From: Shinella sp. UYSO24
GTDB taxonomy: Bacteria; Pseudomonadota; Alphaproteobacteria; Rhizobiales; Rhizobiaceae
Assembly (NCBI GenBank): GCA_902167985.1
Contig: CABHNZ010000019.1
Coordinates: 1-64,000 of the forward strand
Direction of reading: 5' to 3'
Length of the DNA stretch: 64,000 bases
Shown: positions 36,020 through 46,793 of the stretch, one piece after another
Position numbering within the stretch: the stretch's first letter is position 1
How the letters are laid out: each line of letters starts with the position of its first letter
Program-made: the position numbers and the translations under genes
The notes under the pieces: model-generated
Seen by the model: the letters and a program-made list of their open reading frames with translations, nothing else
Database searches by the model: none
What the model was told of the DNA's origin: nothing

Positions 36020-36044
36020 GAACAATCTCTCTCCAGATTTGTTT
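36020..36044 (+). promoter_or_regulatory. Probable sigma-EcfG promoter of the 36076 gene
   Basis: GGAAC, 16 bases, TGTT: one mismatch in the -10. Predicted leader about 25 bases with GGAGG before the ATG at 36076. Confidence 0.55.
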
Positions 36045-36075
36045 GCCAGTTTCCATACACACGGAGGAAACGATT

Positions 36076-36372
36076 ATGGACCACACCAATCACGTACGCC
36101 TGACCCAGACTGAGCTTACTCCCACCATCCTCGAAGGCGCCACAATCTATGGCGCAGATGACCACAAAGTTGGCAAGCTGGACCATGTTCATGCTGCCGG
36201 CATGGGCAGCCAGGCGATCATCGATGTCGGCGGGTTCCTGGGGATCGGCGCGAAGCCTGTCGCAGTTCCGCTGTCCGACCTCGAGTTCATGCGCGACGAG
36301 GATGGCGACGTGCATGCCGTCACGACCTGGACCAAGGACCAGCTCAAAGACATGCCTGAGCACAAGCACTGA
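36076..36372 (+). CDS. PRC-barrel (DUF2171-like) protein
   Basis: 98 residues from the ATG at 36076 after GGAGG. The PRC-like fold runs from LEGATIYGADDHKVGKLDHV through IIDVGGFLGIGAKPVAVPL to DLEFMRDEDGDVHAV; the VGGFLGIG turn is shared with the exported PRC protein at 25847. No signal peptide, so cytoplasmic. Likely a general-stress protein given the promoter. Followed by a strong terminator. Confidence 0.85.
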   Translation: MDHTNHVRLTQTELTPTILEGATIYGADDHKVGKLDHVHAAGMGSQAIIDVGGFLGIGAKPVAVPLSDLEFMRDEDGDVHAVTTWTKDQLKDMPEHKH

Positions 36373-37214
36373 GATAGCAAGAGCCCGGCCCCAGCGCCGG
36401 GCTCTTTTGTTGCCTGCTCGAATGCCAACAGCCTCCCGTAGATTGCCTGCAGCCGATCGGGTGTCATGATCTCTGCCGGCTTGCCCCGCGCGATGATCTC
36501 ACCAGAGTGAAGAGCAACGATGTCGTCGCAGACGCGCCCGGCCATATTGACGTCATGGAGGACGACGATCACGCCCAGTCCCCGCTCTTCCGTCAACCGC
36601 CGAACCAGCGAAAGAACGTCCACCTGATGGGAGATATCCAGCGCCGAGGTCGGCTCGTCGAGGAGGAGGCATTTGGGGTTTTGCGCGACCAGCATGGCAA
36701 GCCACACCCGCTGCCGTTCGCCGCCGGACAGTGTATCGATGGCGCGATCACGATAGGTCGAGACATCTGTCAGCTCCATCGCTTCCTCGACTATTCGCCG
36801 GTCCTCGGCACCGAAGCGGCCGAGCGGTCCATGCCAGGGATAACGCCCAAGCGCCACGAGTTCACTGACGAGCATGCCAGCCGCCCCCGGTGGCTGCTGT
36901 GGCAGATAGGCGACCTTGCGGGCATAGGGCCGGTCGCGCCATTCCTCCAGTCTCCTGCCTTCGAAGGAGATCGCTCCTTCGGTCGGCGTGTGCTGGCGCG
37001 CGAGAAGCTTGATCAGGGTCGATTTTCCCGAGCCGTTGTGTCCGATAAGGCCGATCATCCTGCGGGTGGGAAGCGTCAATGTCAGCGGCTTCAGGAGAAC
37101 GCGCTGTCCGACCGAAAAGCTTGCCTGCGAGATCTCGAACAAGGGTGTACTCGCTTTGGCGGCCTCTGCCTGCGTTGAAGGGTGCAATTCAAGGTTTCTC
37201 GATGGATCGTGCAT
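36189..37214 (-). CDS. Iron-siderophore ABC transporter ATP-binding protein (FhuC/FecE type)
   Basis: Residues 25-255 are a full ABC ATPase: Walker A GHNGSGKST, Q-loop LPQQPPGAAG, signature LSGGERQR, Walker B CLLLDEPTSALD, H-loop VLHDVN. It energises import through the FhuB-like permease just upstream. After IYGRLLAFEQATKEPGAG (about residue 275) the frame runs through the terminator and antisense to the PRC gene with no homology, so the natural end is probably near 36410 and a small indel has removed the stop. Starts 18 bases after the FhuB-like gene. Confidence 0.9.
   Translation of the reverse strand: MHDPSRNLELHPSTQAEAAKASTPLFEISQASFSVGQRVLLKPLTLTLPTRRMIGLIGHNGSGKSTLIKLLARQHTPTEGAISFEGRRLEEWRDRPYARKVAYLPQQPPGAAGMLVSELVALGRYPWHGPLGRFGAEDRRIVEEAMELTDVSTYRDRAIDTLSGGERQRVWLAMLVAQNPKCLLLDEPTSALDISHQVDVLSLVRRLTEERGLGVIVVLHDVNMAGRVCDDIVALHSGEIIARGKPAEIMTPDRLQAIYGRLLAFEQATKEPGAGAGLLLSQCLCSGMSLSWSLVQVVTACTSPSSSRMNSRSDSGTATGFAPIPRNPPTSMIAWLPMPAA
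36380..36405 (+). terminator. Rho-independent terminator after the PRC gene
   Basis: AGAGCCCGGC / GCCGGGCTCT with a 6-base loop, followed by TTTGTTG. May also serve the convergent iron operon. Confidence 0.8.
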
Positions 37215-37232
37215 GTGATCTGCCTCGCGCTC

Positions 37233-39225
37233 CTATGACCGCGGCGCGGTTTTGCCGCTCGAGCTGACGACCCAGAGGAAATAGGGGCCGCCGATGAATG
37301 CTGCGATCACCCCGGCGGGGATCTCGTAGGGAAAGTCTGCAGTTCTGCCCAGCCAGTCGGCTGTCACCATCAGTGCCGCACCGATCACCGTGGAAGCCGT
37401 GACGATGCGCGTCTGCCCGCGTGCGCCCGCCATTCGCGCCATATGAGGCGCCATCATCCCGACGAAGCTCAATGGCCCGACAACCAGCGTTGCTATGCCG
37501 GTCAGCGTGGCGACGAACAGCAGCAGCACGCCGCGTGACCGCGCCGGATGCATGCCGAGCGCGCGCGCCGTGTGATCGCCGAGCGGCAGCACGTCGATCC
37601 AGCGCCGGAAGAGGGGAGAAACGGCAAGGCCGATTAGCGCCAGCACGAAAGCGATAATGGCGACGATATCAGTGGCACGGAATGTCGGCCCCATCGTCCA
37701 GGCCAGAATATAGCTGGCGCGCGGATCGCCGCTGGCGACGATGAGCGAGATGATAGCCGTTGCCAGTGCGCCGACCGCAATGCCGCCGAGAAGCACGGGA
37801 CCCGCTGCATAGCTTCTGCGTCTCGCCACCGAAAGGACGAGGGAGAAGGACAGGATTGCACCGAGAATACCGCCTGCGATCGGCATCAGGGGAGAGGCCA
37901 TGCCGCCGAAGAAAAAGGCGGCGATGATCCCGAGCCCGGCACCGCCACTGACGCCGAGCCCTTCGGGGCTGGCCATCGGATTGCGGGTGATCGCCTGCGT
38001 GATGGCACCGGCCATGGCGAGCATCGCGCCGGCACTGGCGGAGGTGAGCACGCGCGGCCAGCGCCCGGCAAAAAGTGCTAACGGTTCGAGGCCCTGGCTG
38101 AATTGCGTGAATATCTGTTCCGTGAGCGAGAGGATCGTGACGAGAACCAGGATGATAAGGCACACCGGAAGGAGGAAGCGGCCGGCGGTTCGCCCGGCGG
38201 AATGGTGTCCCACAATCGGCGCCAGCTGGTCGATCGAGGGCGGAGCGCTCTTCAGCAGCGCAAGCATCAAAATCGCCCCCGAGATCGCCGTGACCGTGCC
38301 GGTCGGAACTTCACCGATCAAGGGCGCGCTGACGAGAACGATGCCGTCGGCGACGAGCAGCAGAACGCCGCCGATCAACGCGCCCCAGAATAGCTGTTCC
38401 CCGATCGTCCGGGCACCGGCCATGCGGGCGACACGGCTTGCGGCAAGGCCGACAAAGGCGATCACGCCGACCCGCGCGACGACAAGGGCGGTGAGGATCG
38501 TGGCGATGATGAGAACGAGCGCCCGCATGCTGGTGAGCGACAGTCCGAGGCTGCGGGCGTCGCATCATCAAGCCCGGCAATCGTCAGTGGGCGCTTGAAG
38601 AGCAGCAATACTGGCACGAAAATGACCAGGCGCACGGCAAGTGCAATCGCGTTTCGATAATCATTCTGGATCAGCGATCCGCTTCCCCAGATGAAGACAC
38701 CCCGCAGATACTCATGGTGGAACAGCGCCAGGATGACTGATGCCGAGCCCGACGAGAAACTGATGACCATGCCGCAGAGAAGCAGCGTCATCGGCGAGAA
38801 GCCGGTTTTCGCGTGAGGCCCACGATAATCGCAACCGCGGCCAGTGCGCCGATGAGCGCCGCGATATCGCGCTGGACGGCCGATACCGTCACAGTTGAGA
38901 GCGTTACGAGCGTGATCGTCAGCTGCGCACCCGACAGAATGCCAAGCGTCGATGGTTCGGCCAGCGGGTTTTTCAGAAGCAGCTGGAAAATCGTGGCCGC
39001 AAAGGCCAGTGCGGCGCCTGCGAGCACGGCGACGACGAGCCGCGGCAGCAGCGAATAATGAACATAGATCTGCCCGAACGACGCGGGGTCCGGGTGCAGC
39101 AGGGCGACCGACAGATCGGCCGCGGGACTATAGCCGAGGATGGCGATGGCATAGAGGCCAAGCCCGGCCAGTGCCATCGGCACAGTCAGGCGGGCAGGGG
39201 TTATCAGGCGTGATGTCATGCTCAT
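37233..39225 (-). pseudogene. fhuB: FhuB-type double-length iron permease, two frameshifts as read
   Basis: Three frames join into a 664-residue FecCD-family permease made of two homologous halves of about ten helices each, as in E. coli FhuB. Half one: LAGAALAFAATIFQLLLKNPLAEPSTLGI; half two: SAGAMLAMAGAITQAITRNPMASPEGLGVSGGAGLG, each with the helix-loop that contacts the ATPase. One A near 38814 (CGAAAACC) and one C near 38556 (ACGCCCGC) repair it. The ATG overlaps the stop of the substrate-binding protein gene (ATGA at 39222-39225). Imports ferric hydroxamate-type siderophores (inference from architecture). Confidence 0.9.
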
Positions 39226-40088
39226 GCGATGCCGAGGCCTTCCCGGATGACTTCGGCAAACCGCATGGCCGACGGAAAGGCGCCGAAGACCCAGGTCGGA
39301 GGTATCGTTGCCACATGGCCCCGGCGCACTGCCGGCAGCGATTGCCAGAGCGCGCTTTGCAGGAATGCACCGGGCGGGCCGGGTTCGATGATGATGATGC
39401 GGGCGTCAGGATAACGGGCGATTGCATCGAGCCCCGTCGTCGCAAAGCCCCAGTTATTGGTCGCACCGTCAAAGGCATTGGCAAGCCCAAGGCGTTTCAA
39501 CACATCGTCGAACAATCCTGCGGCGCCATAGATGTCGATCAGCCGGTCGTCGGTGAATTTGATGATCAGCAGCGGCCGTCCGTCATAAGTGCCGAGCGAC
39601 GCAGCGATCTCCTTCAACCGGGCATCAGCCTGTTGCAGATAATCGATGGCAGCTTGTGGCCTGCCGGTTCTGGCCGCGATGTCCTTGAGCGCCCTCTCGG
39701 CGGCGGTGAGCGGGTTGCGCTCCGCGCTGTATAGCGGCAGAGCCAGTGTCGGGGCGATCTCGTTCAGCCGTGCCTGCGAGACGCCGTATCCGGCCTGCGA
39801 CAGGATGAGGTCGGGCTTCAGCGACTTGAGGAGCTCCATGTTCGGCCAGGAGCGAAGGCCAAGGTCGATCGTGTCCGGTGACAGCGCCGGGCGAACCACG
39901 CGGTCGCCATAAAGAGGGGCTTCGGCGACGGCGATCGGCTGAATTCCGAGTGCCAGCAGGCTCTCTGCCCATCCCCAATCGAGAACAGCGATCCGCGACG
40001 TCGTCGGGGCTGCCGAGACCCCCGCCGGCACAAGAGCAGACGCCAACGCGGCGGCAAACTGCCGTCGCGTCAGGGTGTTGTCCCTCAT
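39222..40088 (-). CDS. Siderophore ABC transporter substrate-binding protein (FhuD type)
   Basis: 288 residues from the ATG at 40088. A twin-arginine-like signal (TRRQFAAALASALVPAGVSA) precedes a class III periplasmic binding fold: IAVLDWGWAESLLALGIQPIAVAE, LGLRSWPNMELLKSLKPDLILS, and the long inter-lobe helix region. It delivers the ferric siderophore to the FhuB-like permease. The start lies 25 bases after the repaired stop of the receptor gene; upstream in-frame codons lie inside the receptor in the wrong frame and are ignored. Confidence 0.9.
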   Translation of the reverse strand: MRDNTLTRRQFAAALASALVPAGVSAAPTTSRIAVLDWGWAESLLALGIQPIAVAEAPLYGDRVVRPALSPDTIDLGLRSWPNMELLKSLKPDLILSQAGYGVSQARLNEIAPTLALPLYSAERNPLTAAERALKDIAARTGRPQAAIDYLQQADARLKEIAASLGTYDGRPLLIIKFTDDRLIDIYGAAGLFDDVLKRLGLANAFDGATNNWGFATTGLDAIARYPDARIIIIEPGPPGAFLQSALWQSLPAVRRGHVATIPPTWVFGAFPSAMRFAEVIREGLGIA

Positions 40089-40113
40089 CGGTTCGACTGG
40101 ACGAGCCACGGTA

Positions 40114-42602
40114 TTACCAGCTGTATTTGAGCGTCGCGTAGACGCTTCGACCTTCGCCCCAATAGCATCCGGTGGCAGCAATGCAGGTGGAGACATATTT
40201 GCGATCGAACAGGTTGCTGACGTTGAGCGATGCCTTGAGCCCCTCCAGCTTCGGGTTCGCCTTGCCGAAATCGTAACGGATGGCGGCATCGAAGATCGTG
40301 TAGGAAGGGATGTCGAACTGGTTGGCATTGTCGCCGAATGTCTGGCCGGTATAGCGGCGCCGCGCCGAAGCTCAGACCATCCCAGGCATCGGATGTCTGG
40401 ACGGCATAGTCGAGCCACAAGGATGCCTGCTGGCGCGGCACGAAGGCGAAGCGATTGCCCTGGTTGCTGATGCCCGACGCGTTGGCATTGGCTTTGGTGA
40501 TCTCGCTGTCGGTATAGGCATAGGATGCCAGGACCGATAATGCGTCGGTGATTTCCGCCTTGCCTTCCAGTTCGATGCCACGCATGCGAACCTGGCCGGT
40601 CTGGACGTTGAAGCTGGTATTGTCGGGATCGGGCGACAGGACATTGTCTTGCGTCAGGTTATAGGCCGATAGGGTGATGAAGCTGTTGCTGCCATCCGGC
40701 TGGTATTTGACACCCACCTCGAACTGTTCGCCAGTGGTCGGGTCGAAGGCATTGCCGGCGCGGTCGGTGCCGCTTGCGGGATTGAACGAGGTGGAATAGC
40801 CGGCATAGGGCGAAAAGCCATTGTCGAAATTATAGACGAGGCCCGCCCGCCAGGTGAACTTGCCGTCCCTCTGGTCGATCGCGCTGTCTGCGGTTCTGGT
40901 ACGGGTTCTCGTATCGGTATTCGCCCAGTCGTAGCGGCCGCCGAGCGAAAAGACGAAATTGTTCCATTCCACCTGATCCTGGGCATAGAGACCCACCTGG
41001 CTGCGGGTCTGGTCGATGCGCGTCGCTATCGCCGGCCGGGTGATCGAAGTTGCGCCATAGACCGGGTCCAGCCCGTTGAAGGGTGTGAAGATCGGCGAGA
41101 GCGCGCTTTCCTCGTATCGGCTGCTCTCATAGGAATAGTCGAGGCCGAAGAGGGCCGTGTGCGCGAGATCACCCGTCTGGAAATGGCCGACGGCCTGATT
41201 GTCCACGGTGACGGCACGGGCGCTTTCCGGGAATGCCCAGGCATAGCGATAGAAGGCGGCAGGGTTGCAGGCCGCCGGGCAATAGGGCTGCACGCGCTGG
41301 GTATCGGTGCTGATATAGGAATAGCGAAGGTTCTGTCGGATGGTCCAGTCGTCATCGAGATCATGTGAGAACTCGTAGCCGGCGGAGGCCTGATCGCTCT
41401 TGTAATGGTCGTAGCCCGGCTCGCCGGGGAAGGCGCTGCGCGGCAATTCCGGATAAAGGCCGGTATAGAGCGTGCCATTGGCGGGAAGCGCCGGCGCGCC
41501 GCCGCCTCCGGGAGAATCGATACGCTGATAGCTGCCGTAAAGCGTCAGCGAGGTTCCTTCGTCGGGTTTGAAGGTCAAAGACGGCGCAATATAGGCCTTC
41601 TTCTCGCGCACAAAGTCATACTGGGTGTCCGTCAGGCGGCCGACGCCGACGACGCGATAAAGAAGACTGTCATCATTGCCGAGAACGCCGCCAAGATCGA
41701 ATGCCGTCTGGATACGATGATCGGTGCCGAACTGAAGCTCGACTTCGTTCTGCGCGGTCGCGCTTGGCCGCTTCGAGACCATGTTGATCAGGCCGCCGGG
41801 ATCGCCCTGGCCATAGAGAACCGATGCCGGGCCCTTGAGCACTTCGGCGCGCTCGAGGCCGAAGGGCTCGACGCGCGGCTGGGCATAGCCACGTGCGCCA
41901 AACGGCAGCCGCAAGCCATCGAGGTAGCGGCCCGGGCGGAAGCCGCGGATCGTGAACCAGTCATAACGGGAATCATCGCCATACTGGCTGATGACACCGG
42001 GCGTATAGCGGAAGGCTTGCGTCAGCGTAGCCGAACCCTGCGCGGCCATCTGGTCCTTGGTCACGACATTGATGGCCTGCGGGGTGTTTTTCAGCGACGT
42101 ATCCGTCTTGGTGCCGGTCGCGCTCTGCGTGGCGACGAACCCCTGGACCGGCCCGCGGGCCTGTTCGCCCTGCAGGATGATCGGCTGCAGCGATGTGGCA
42201 CTGTCGGCGGTACCCGCGGCAGATGCGCCTTGGGGTTGATAAGGAGTACGGTGGTCGCCGTCGTGAAGCGATAGGTCAGGCCGGTTCCGGCCAGAAGCCG
42301 GTTCAGCGCGCTTTCTGCCGGAAGATTGCCGGTAATGCCGGCCGTGCGCAGATTGGCCGGCAGCGAGCCATCGAAAGCGACGTCGATTCCTGTGATGGAG
42401 GAAAAGCGGACAAGCCCGGCCGACAGGGACTGACTCGAGATCGCAAATTCGAAATTCCTCGCAGCTTGCGCCTCAGCCATCGTAGCCAAGGCGAGCGGCG
42501 CAAACCCGACGCATCCCGCCATCAACACCGTGCGCAACAACCGAAGGCGATCACCGCCGATTTATTGTTCTTCACCACTCGCCTTGCCCCCTGCAAACGC
42601 AT
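40114..42602 (-). pseudogene. TonB-dependent siderophore receptor with signalling domain, frameshifts as read
   Basis: Repaired length about 830. Signal peptide, then an STN signalling domain (FAISSQSLSAGLVRFSSITGIDVAF), plug (SATLTQAFRYTPGVISQYGDDSRYDWFTIRGF), and a beta-barrel ending CYWGEGRSVYATLKYSW with terminal Trp. Breaks: one C near 42232 (ACCCCAAG), two bases near 40362-40375 (G and C, giving GAGARYTGQTF), and one T near 42543 that joins an earlier ATG at 42602. Binds ferric siderophore at the outer membrane; the STN domain should report to FecR. Confidence 0.9.
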
Positions 42603-42684
42603 GAATTGCCCGCCTGTTGTCGGGTCTCTCAAAAGGGGGGACGCGGTGGCCGGCGAAAAACCTCGGTCGATTTTTCAGATTTTT

Positions 42685-43629
42685 TTATTGCGGGTAGATC
42701 AGGCTCAGCCACGGCGAATAGCTGGCAATGCGGATAGGCAGACCATGCTCCAGATTTTCCAGTATTCGTCCGGCCCGCCGCACATCGACGATGATGCTGA
42801 CCGGCCGGCGGGCGAGCGTCCTGTCCATGACGATCATCTTTCCGCGCCGCCATCTGGAGAGCGTGGCCACAACCTCCTCGAACGGGGTCGAGATGAAGAC
42901 AAGCTTTCCATCACGCCAGGCGAGTTGGGTATCGACATCTGTCCGGGTCGGCGTCGAAAGCAGGTCATTGGCGAAAAGCACCGACTGGCCTTCCTCCACA
43001 TCCTGTTCCTGCCGGGGCGATGCCACCCGAACCGTATGTTGCGCAACGGAAACGACAATGCCTTCCTCACGCATGCCGACCGAGAACTGGGTGCCAAGCG
43101 CGGTACTTTTCAGCTCCCCGCAATTGACGACGAAGGGCCGGTTCGGATCCGCAGCGACGGTGAAAAACACCTCGCCGTCCTGCAGGATCACTTGCCGCTG
43201 GGCGCTTGTGAAATTCAGGGAGATGGCGCTTGCGGTTGACAGTTCCGCGATGGAGCCGTCCGGCAGCGTAAAACGCGCAGTCTCACCAACCGCGGTGCGA
43301 TAATCTGCGGCTGCCAGCCTCAGATAGATAGTGGACGCAGCACCTGCCGTTGCAAGTATGGCCAGTGCCCCACCGGATTTGAGAAATTTTCGGCGCATAT
43401 GTGACGTGGGTGTTGCCGTCTCAGGCAGAGCTGACGCCCCAAGCCACAAACGCTCAAGCTCGGCATAGGCTGTCGCATGAGCAGGGCTGCGCTCGAGCCA
43501 GGCCCTGAAATTCGCCCGGTCGGTCTGGGTGGCGCCATCATCCAGCAGCAGGGCGAACCATTCGGCGGCTCGCCGGTCGATATCCGCATCGTCTTCGGGA
43601 CAGTGCTCGCGACTGGATATGCTTTCCAT
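42685..43629 (-). CDS. FecR-type transmembrane sigma regulator
   Basis: 314 residues. The N-terminal cytoplasmic DUF4880 part (DRRAAEWFALLLDDGATQTDRANFRAWLERSPAHATAYAELERLW) binds the sigma factor; a membrane helix lies at about 85-103; the periplasmic FecR domain follows (AVGETARFTLPDGSIAELSTASAISLNF, GEVFFTVAADPNRPFVV) with a C-terminal STN-contact domain (RRPVSIIVDVRRAGRIL). It relays receptor occupancy to the FecI-type factor 35 bp upstream. Confidence 0.95.
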   Translation of the reverse strand: MESISSREHCPEDDADIDRRAAEWFALLLDDGATQTDRANFRAWLERSPAHATAYAELERLWLGASALPETATPTSHMRRKFLKSGGALAILATAGAASTIYLRLAAADYRTAVGETARFTLPDGSIAELSTASAISLNFTSAQRQVILQDGEVFFTVAADPNRPFVVNCGELKSTALGTQFSVGMREEGIVVSVAQHTVRVASPRQEQDVEEGQSVLFANDLLSTPTRTDVDTQLAWRDGKLVFISTPFEEVVATLSRWRRGKMIVMDRTLARRPVSIIVDVRRAGRILENLEHGLPIRIASYSPWLSLIYPQ

Positions 43630-43664
43630 CTTCAGCCTCCTCGGTGACGCCTACGCCAGAGGCC

Positions 43665-44177
43665 TCAGCGATGAGCCTTCATTTCCGCCCGCAGTCGTTC
43701 AAGCGCAACGACCATATGGCCGAATGCCGTCTTGGGCGATATCCCAAGGCGTTCGCCGATCTGCACATAGGTCAGGCCGTCAATCCGCGACATGATGAAA
43801 ACCTGCTTGGCGCGAGGCGGCATACACTCCAGGGCCGCCTGCACGAGCAGGAGTTCCTGTCGGCTGATCGTCGATGCTTCGGCCGAAGGTGTCGGGTCGG
43901 AAATGGTCTCAAGACCGTCTATGCCCTCGATAAAGGGAGCGATCTTGCGACGGCGCTCGTGGTCAAGCGCGAGGTTTCGGCCGGTAATCATAAAATACCC
44001 GGCAAGATCGGCGACCTCGCGCAGGAGACCGGGCCTTTCCCAGAAGCGCAGGAATGTGTCGTGAAGCAGGTCCGCTGTCGTGGCCGAGCAACGGACGCGG
44101 CGGTAGATGACGCGGGTCAGCCGTGCGCGAACGCCCATGTAGGTTTCGAGGATTTCAGGGTGCCGAGCGCTGTCCAT
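43665..44177 (-). CDS. FecI-type ECF sigma factor
   Basis: 170 residues: region 2 at 15-80 (DLLHDTFLRFWERPGLL, then YFMITGRNLALDHERRR) and region 4 at 108-165 (LECMPPRAKQVFIMSRIDGLTYVQIGERLGISPKTAFGHMVVAL). It directs transcription of the receptor and, through FecR, responds to siderophore. Gene order sigma-fecR-receptor-FhuD-FhuB-FhuC on one strand is a complete iron uptake locus. Confidence 0.95.
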   Translation of the reverse strand: MDSARHPEILETYMGVRARLTRVIYRRVRCSATTADLLHDTFLRFWERPGLLREVADLAGYFMITGRNLALDHERRRKIAPFIEGIDGLETISDPTPSAEASTISRQELLLVQAALECMPPRAKQVFIMSRIDGLTYVQIGERLGISPKTAFGHMVVALERLRAEMKAHR

Positions 44178-44529
44178 GAGACGCAGCTACCACCCTCCGT
44201 CGAACGAAATCAAGATAAAGAAGACAAAATAACTCATGTTTGTTCGCCGGCAGTGCGTATTAAGTCAACATGGTAGCTTTTGCCAGAATGGTGGTATCTT
44301 CCCAAAAAATGCTGGACCGTTTGAAGGGAACATCAAATCGATGATGGCTATCCTTGGCACATGCGCCGATTAGGGTGGCTTGCGACCACTGGTAGCCTTC
44401 AGCATAAAATATTAGCCAACAAATCATAATGGGGTGCGAATCGGGTCCTGGGTTCTGATCTCATCAAGAGCGAAACGACGATGTCGGCTCGGACGTAGGC
44501 AACATCCAAGCCGAGCATCTCATCCGGGC
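44178..44529. other. Intergenic, nothing recognised
   Basis: 352 bases, more AT-rich than flanking genes, between the iron operon promoter and the end of the recombinase-like gene. Holds the fecI-type gene promoter; no Fur, Irr or RirA site could be assigned by eye. Confidence 0.4.
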
Positions 44530-46793
44530 CTACGCAGCCTCCCAAACCTGATTGAGGATTTTGGCAGCCAGAGCTGCCTTGTCCTGTGGCAAGAAGCGGG
44601 CATAGTACTGCTGCACGACGTCGGGCGTGTCTTGAATGGCGTAACTCGCCTGCTCGTAGGATCCGGTCTGTTTCAGGATATGCGTCGCAAGAATGTCCCG
44701 CAGGTTATGCGGTCCATGAGGCAATAAGCCCTTGATTGCACCGCGTTTGGTATAGGGGTTGTAGATACCGTAGCGCTGAATGACCGTCCGCCAAGCCTCG
44801 TAGAAAGTAGTCGAATTGTAAGCCGCATCTGTGCTGGTTGTCTTCACCGTCTTAACGAACAAGGTTCCGGGATCTGTGGCGCCGCCAAGCAGAACACCGC
44901 GGTGTCGATCGATATAGGCATCTAGATATTTATAGAGATCGAGCAGGTCTGGCAGGATCAGCCGGAACGGTTTTTGTCCGAAGAACGAGGAGCCGGAGTT
45001 TTGAATGCGACCGACGGGATGAGGACCTCCCATCCATGATCGCGCTCGCTCCAGCGCAACTCCCCGCATTTCATGTCCTCGAGCCGGCGTTCCGATGTCG
45101 GATGATGTCCGCGCGGGCAGACACGCAATTGGCGAAGGTTCTTTTGTCGTAGCCCGAGGTGCAGGCCAATTCGGAGTAACAGGAACGACCTGACGGCCTC
45201 TGCCGCCGGCCGCGGATATCTGTGCTGATCCGGCATGCGTAAAAGAATCTCGTCGGTGATTTTGCGATACTCCGCCAATGGGCTCTCGGCCTCAAGGACA
45301 CACATGATCGGTTCAAACGGGTCTCGATGGACGCGCATGACGCGTTGGATTTCCTTGGATCGGTTGGCGGCATGTCGGTGAAATGCGTCGCAGGCACCGT
45401 GCCAGTCGCGGGCTGCGAACTCTATGTCTTCCTGCTCAATCAAGCCTGCGATAGGCCGGACATTCTGAAGCAGCTCCGGGTGCTGCCGTATCCAGCCGAC
45501 ATCCGCGCGGGAAAGGGCCTGAGCAACCATCAGCATATCTTCTTCCCATTTGGTATAGAAGCCACGCCGCTGTTCCCGCCACTGAAGGTACCAGTCCCAA
45601 ACACCGGGGAAGATGAGAAGCCCGAAGCTCAGTTGGCTGAGTGGAACGCCGTAGCCCTTCACGGCACTATTCGGTGACGCGGCTAGCGCCCCAAACATCA
45701 GGCCAAGATGCTCAATCTTCTGAGAGGCCGTTTCCTCACCCCAAACGCCATTCCGCTGAAATCCGATCGCCGTCAGAGTGGAGGTTTTGAAGCGGATAAG
45801 ATCTGCCATTTCCATGGCAAGCCGCGGCGGCGCGTCGACGACGCCGGAGAGCAGGTCAGGATCATCAAACTCGGCCTCTAGATTCTGATTGGCGCCGACC
45901 GCAGATGCCAGGGATCTCGGCGACAAAGAGCTTCCTCCATAGGTGACTCCGGGAAAGCGGATCGCATATCGTTGCTTGCTGGCCGCCGCCTGATAGCGAC
46001 GATACTCCGTTGATCCGGAAATGATCACCCGGCGCACCCAATCGAGGATCTCTTCGCGCTTGGTGAAGGGCAGACTGCTGAAGTCATCCGGAAGGTGCAA
46101 TGAGATCCTGCGCCGCTGAGCCGGGCTAATAACACCGAGATCATGACCGTAAAGCGAACGTGCCTGATGCGGCAGCTTCTCTTTGAAATATCCCTCTGGC
46201 AAACGATAGCGCCGCTCGATCCTGCGGAGGATATCGAAACTTGCAACTGATCGGGGCACTCGCTCGCCCTGTATCCAGGACAGAAGCGTCTTGTTGTCGA
46301 AGGTCTCATTGAGATGAACAACGGCGCGGTAGAGCTGCCAATAGGTGTCACCGAACCGGTGCATATGATATGCCAACGCATCCTGAAAGCTTGCCGGATC
46401 TTCTGTCGCTTCGAATAGCGGTTCCGGGAAAGGACTGATCGGCTTCGGTGCAGGTCCACGCGGTGTCGACGTAGACCGGTCAAAGGAACCGTCGGCCGTC
46501 GCACGTTGCGGCTTCCTGGTCGAGGATGTGGCGACAGCCTTTTTGGCGAGTACAGTTTTGCGCGGGCTAGCTGTCGGCTTTGGTGGCCGTCGTCCTTCGG
46601 CTGCCGGTGGAGCACCGAGCCACCGGATGATTGCATCGAGGCCTGGCCGAAGCTGCTTTTTCAACTCTGCCGTCAACTCGGTTTCGAGCCCACAGGCCTG
46701 ACCAATCGTCGTCCAGTCGATATGGCCATTCAGGAGCGGTAGCGATTTTCGGTAGATGATCAAACTGACCAGGTAGGGCCGGATATTCTCCAA
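44530..46793 (-). pseudogene. Large tyrosine-recombinase-like protein, one frameshift as read
   Basis: Repaired length 754: one A near 44998 (TTCAAAACTCC) joins the two frames. The last ~250 residues look like a phage-integrase catalytic domain: Arg in GLRQKNLRQL, the H-x-x-R box in GPHNLRDILATHIL and a Tyr in DVVQQYYARF. The first ~500 residues are not a normal SAM-like arm-binding domain; they contain a Pro/Lys-rich linker (about 75-125), a DTYWQLYRAVVHLNETFDNKTLLSWIQGE region reminiscent of an HTH/Xre-like fold, and long helices. No att sites or phage genes are nearby. Could act in plasmid or island rearrangement. Confidence 0.65.

Noticed and set aside
41405..42274. 289-codon plus-strand frame over the TonB receptor
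   Set aside because: Shadow of receptor coding sequence.
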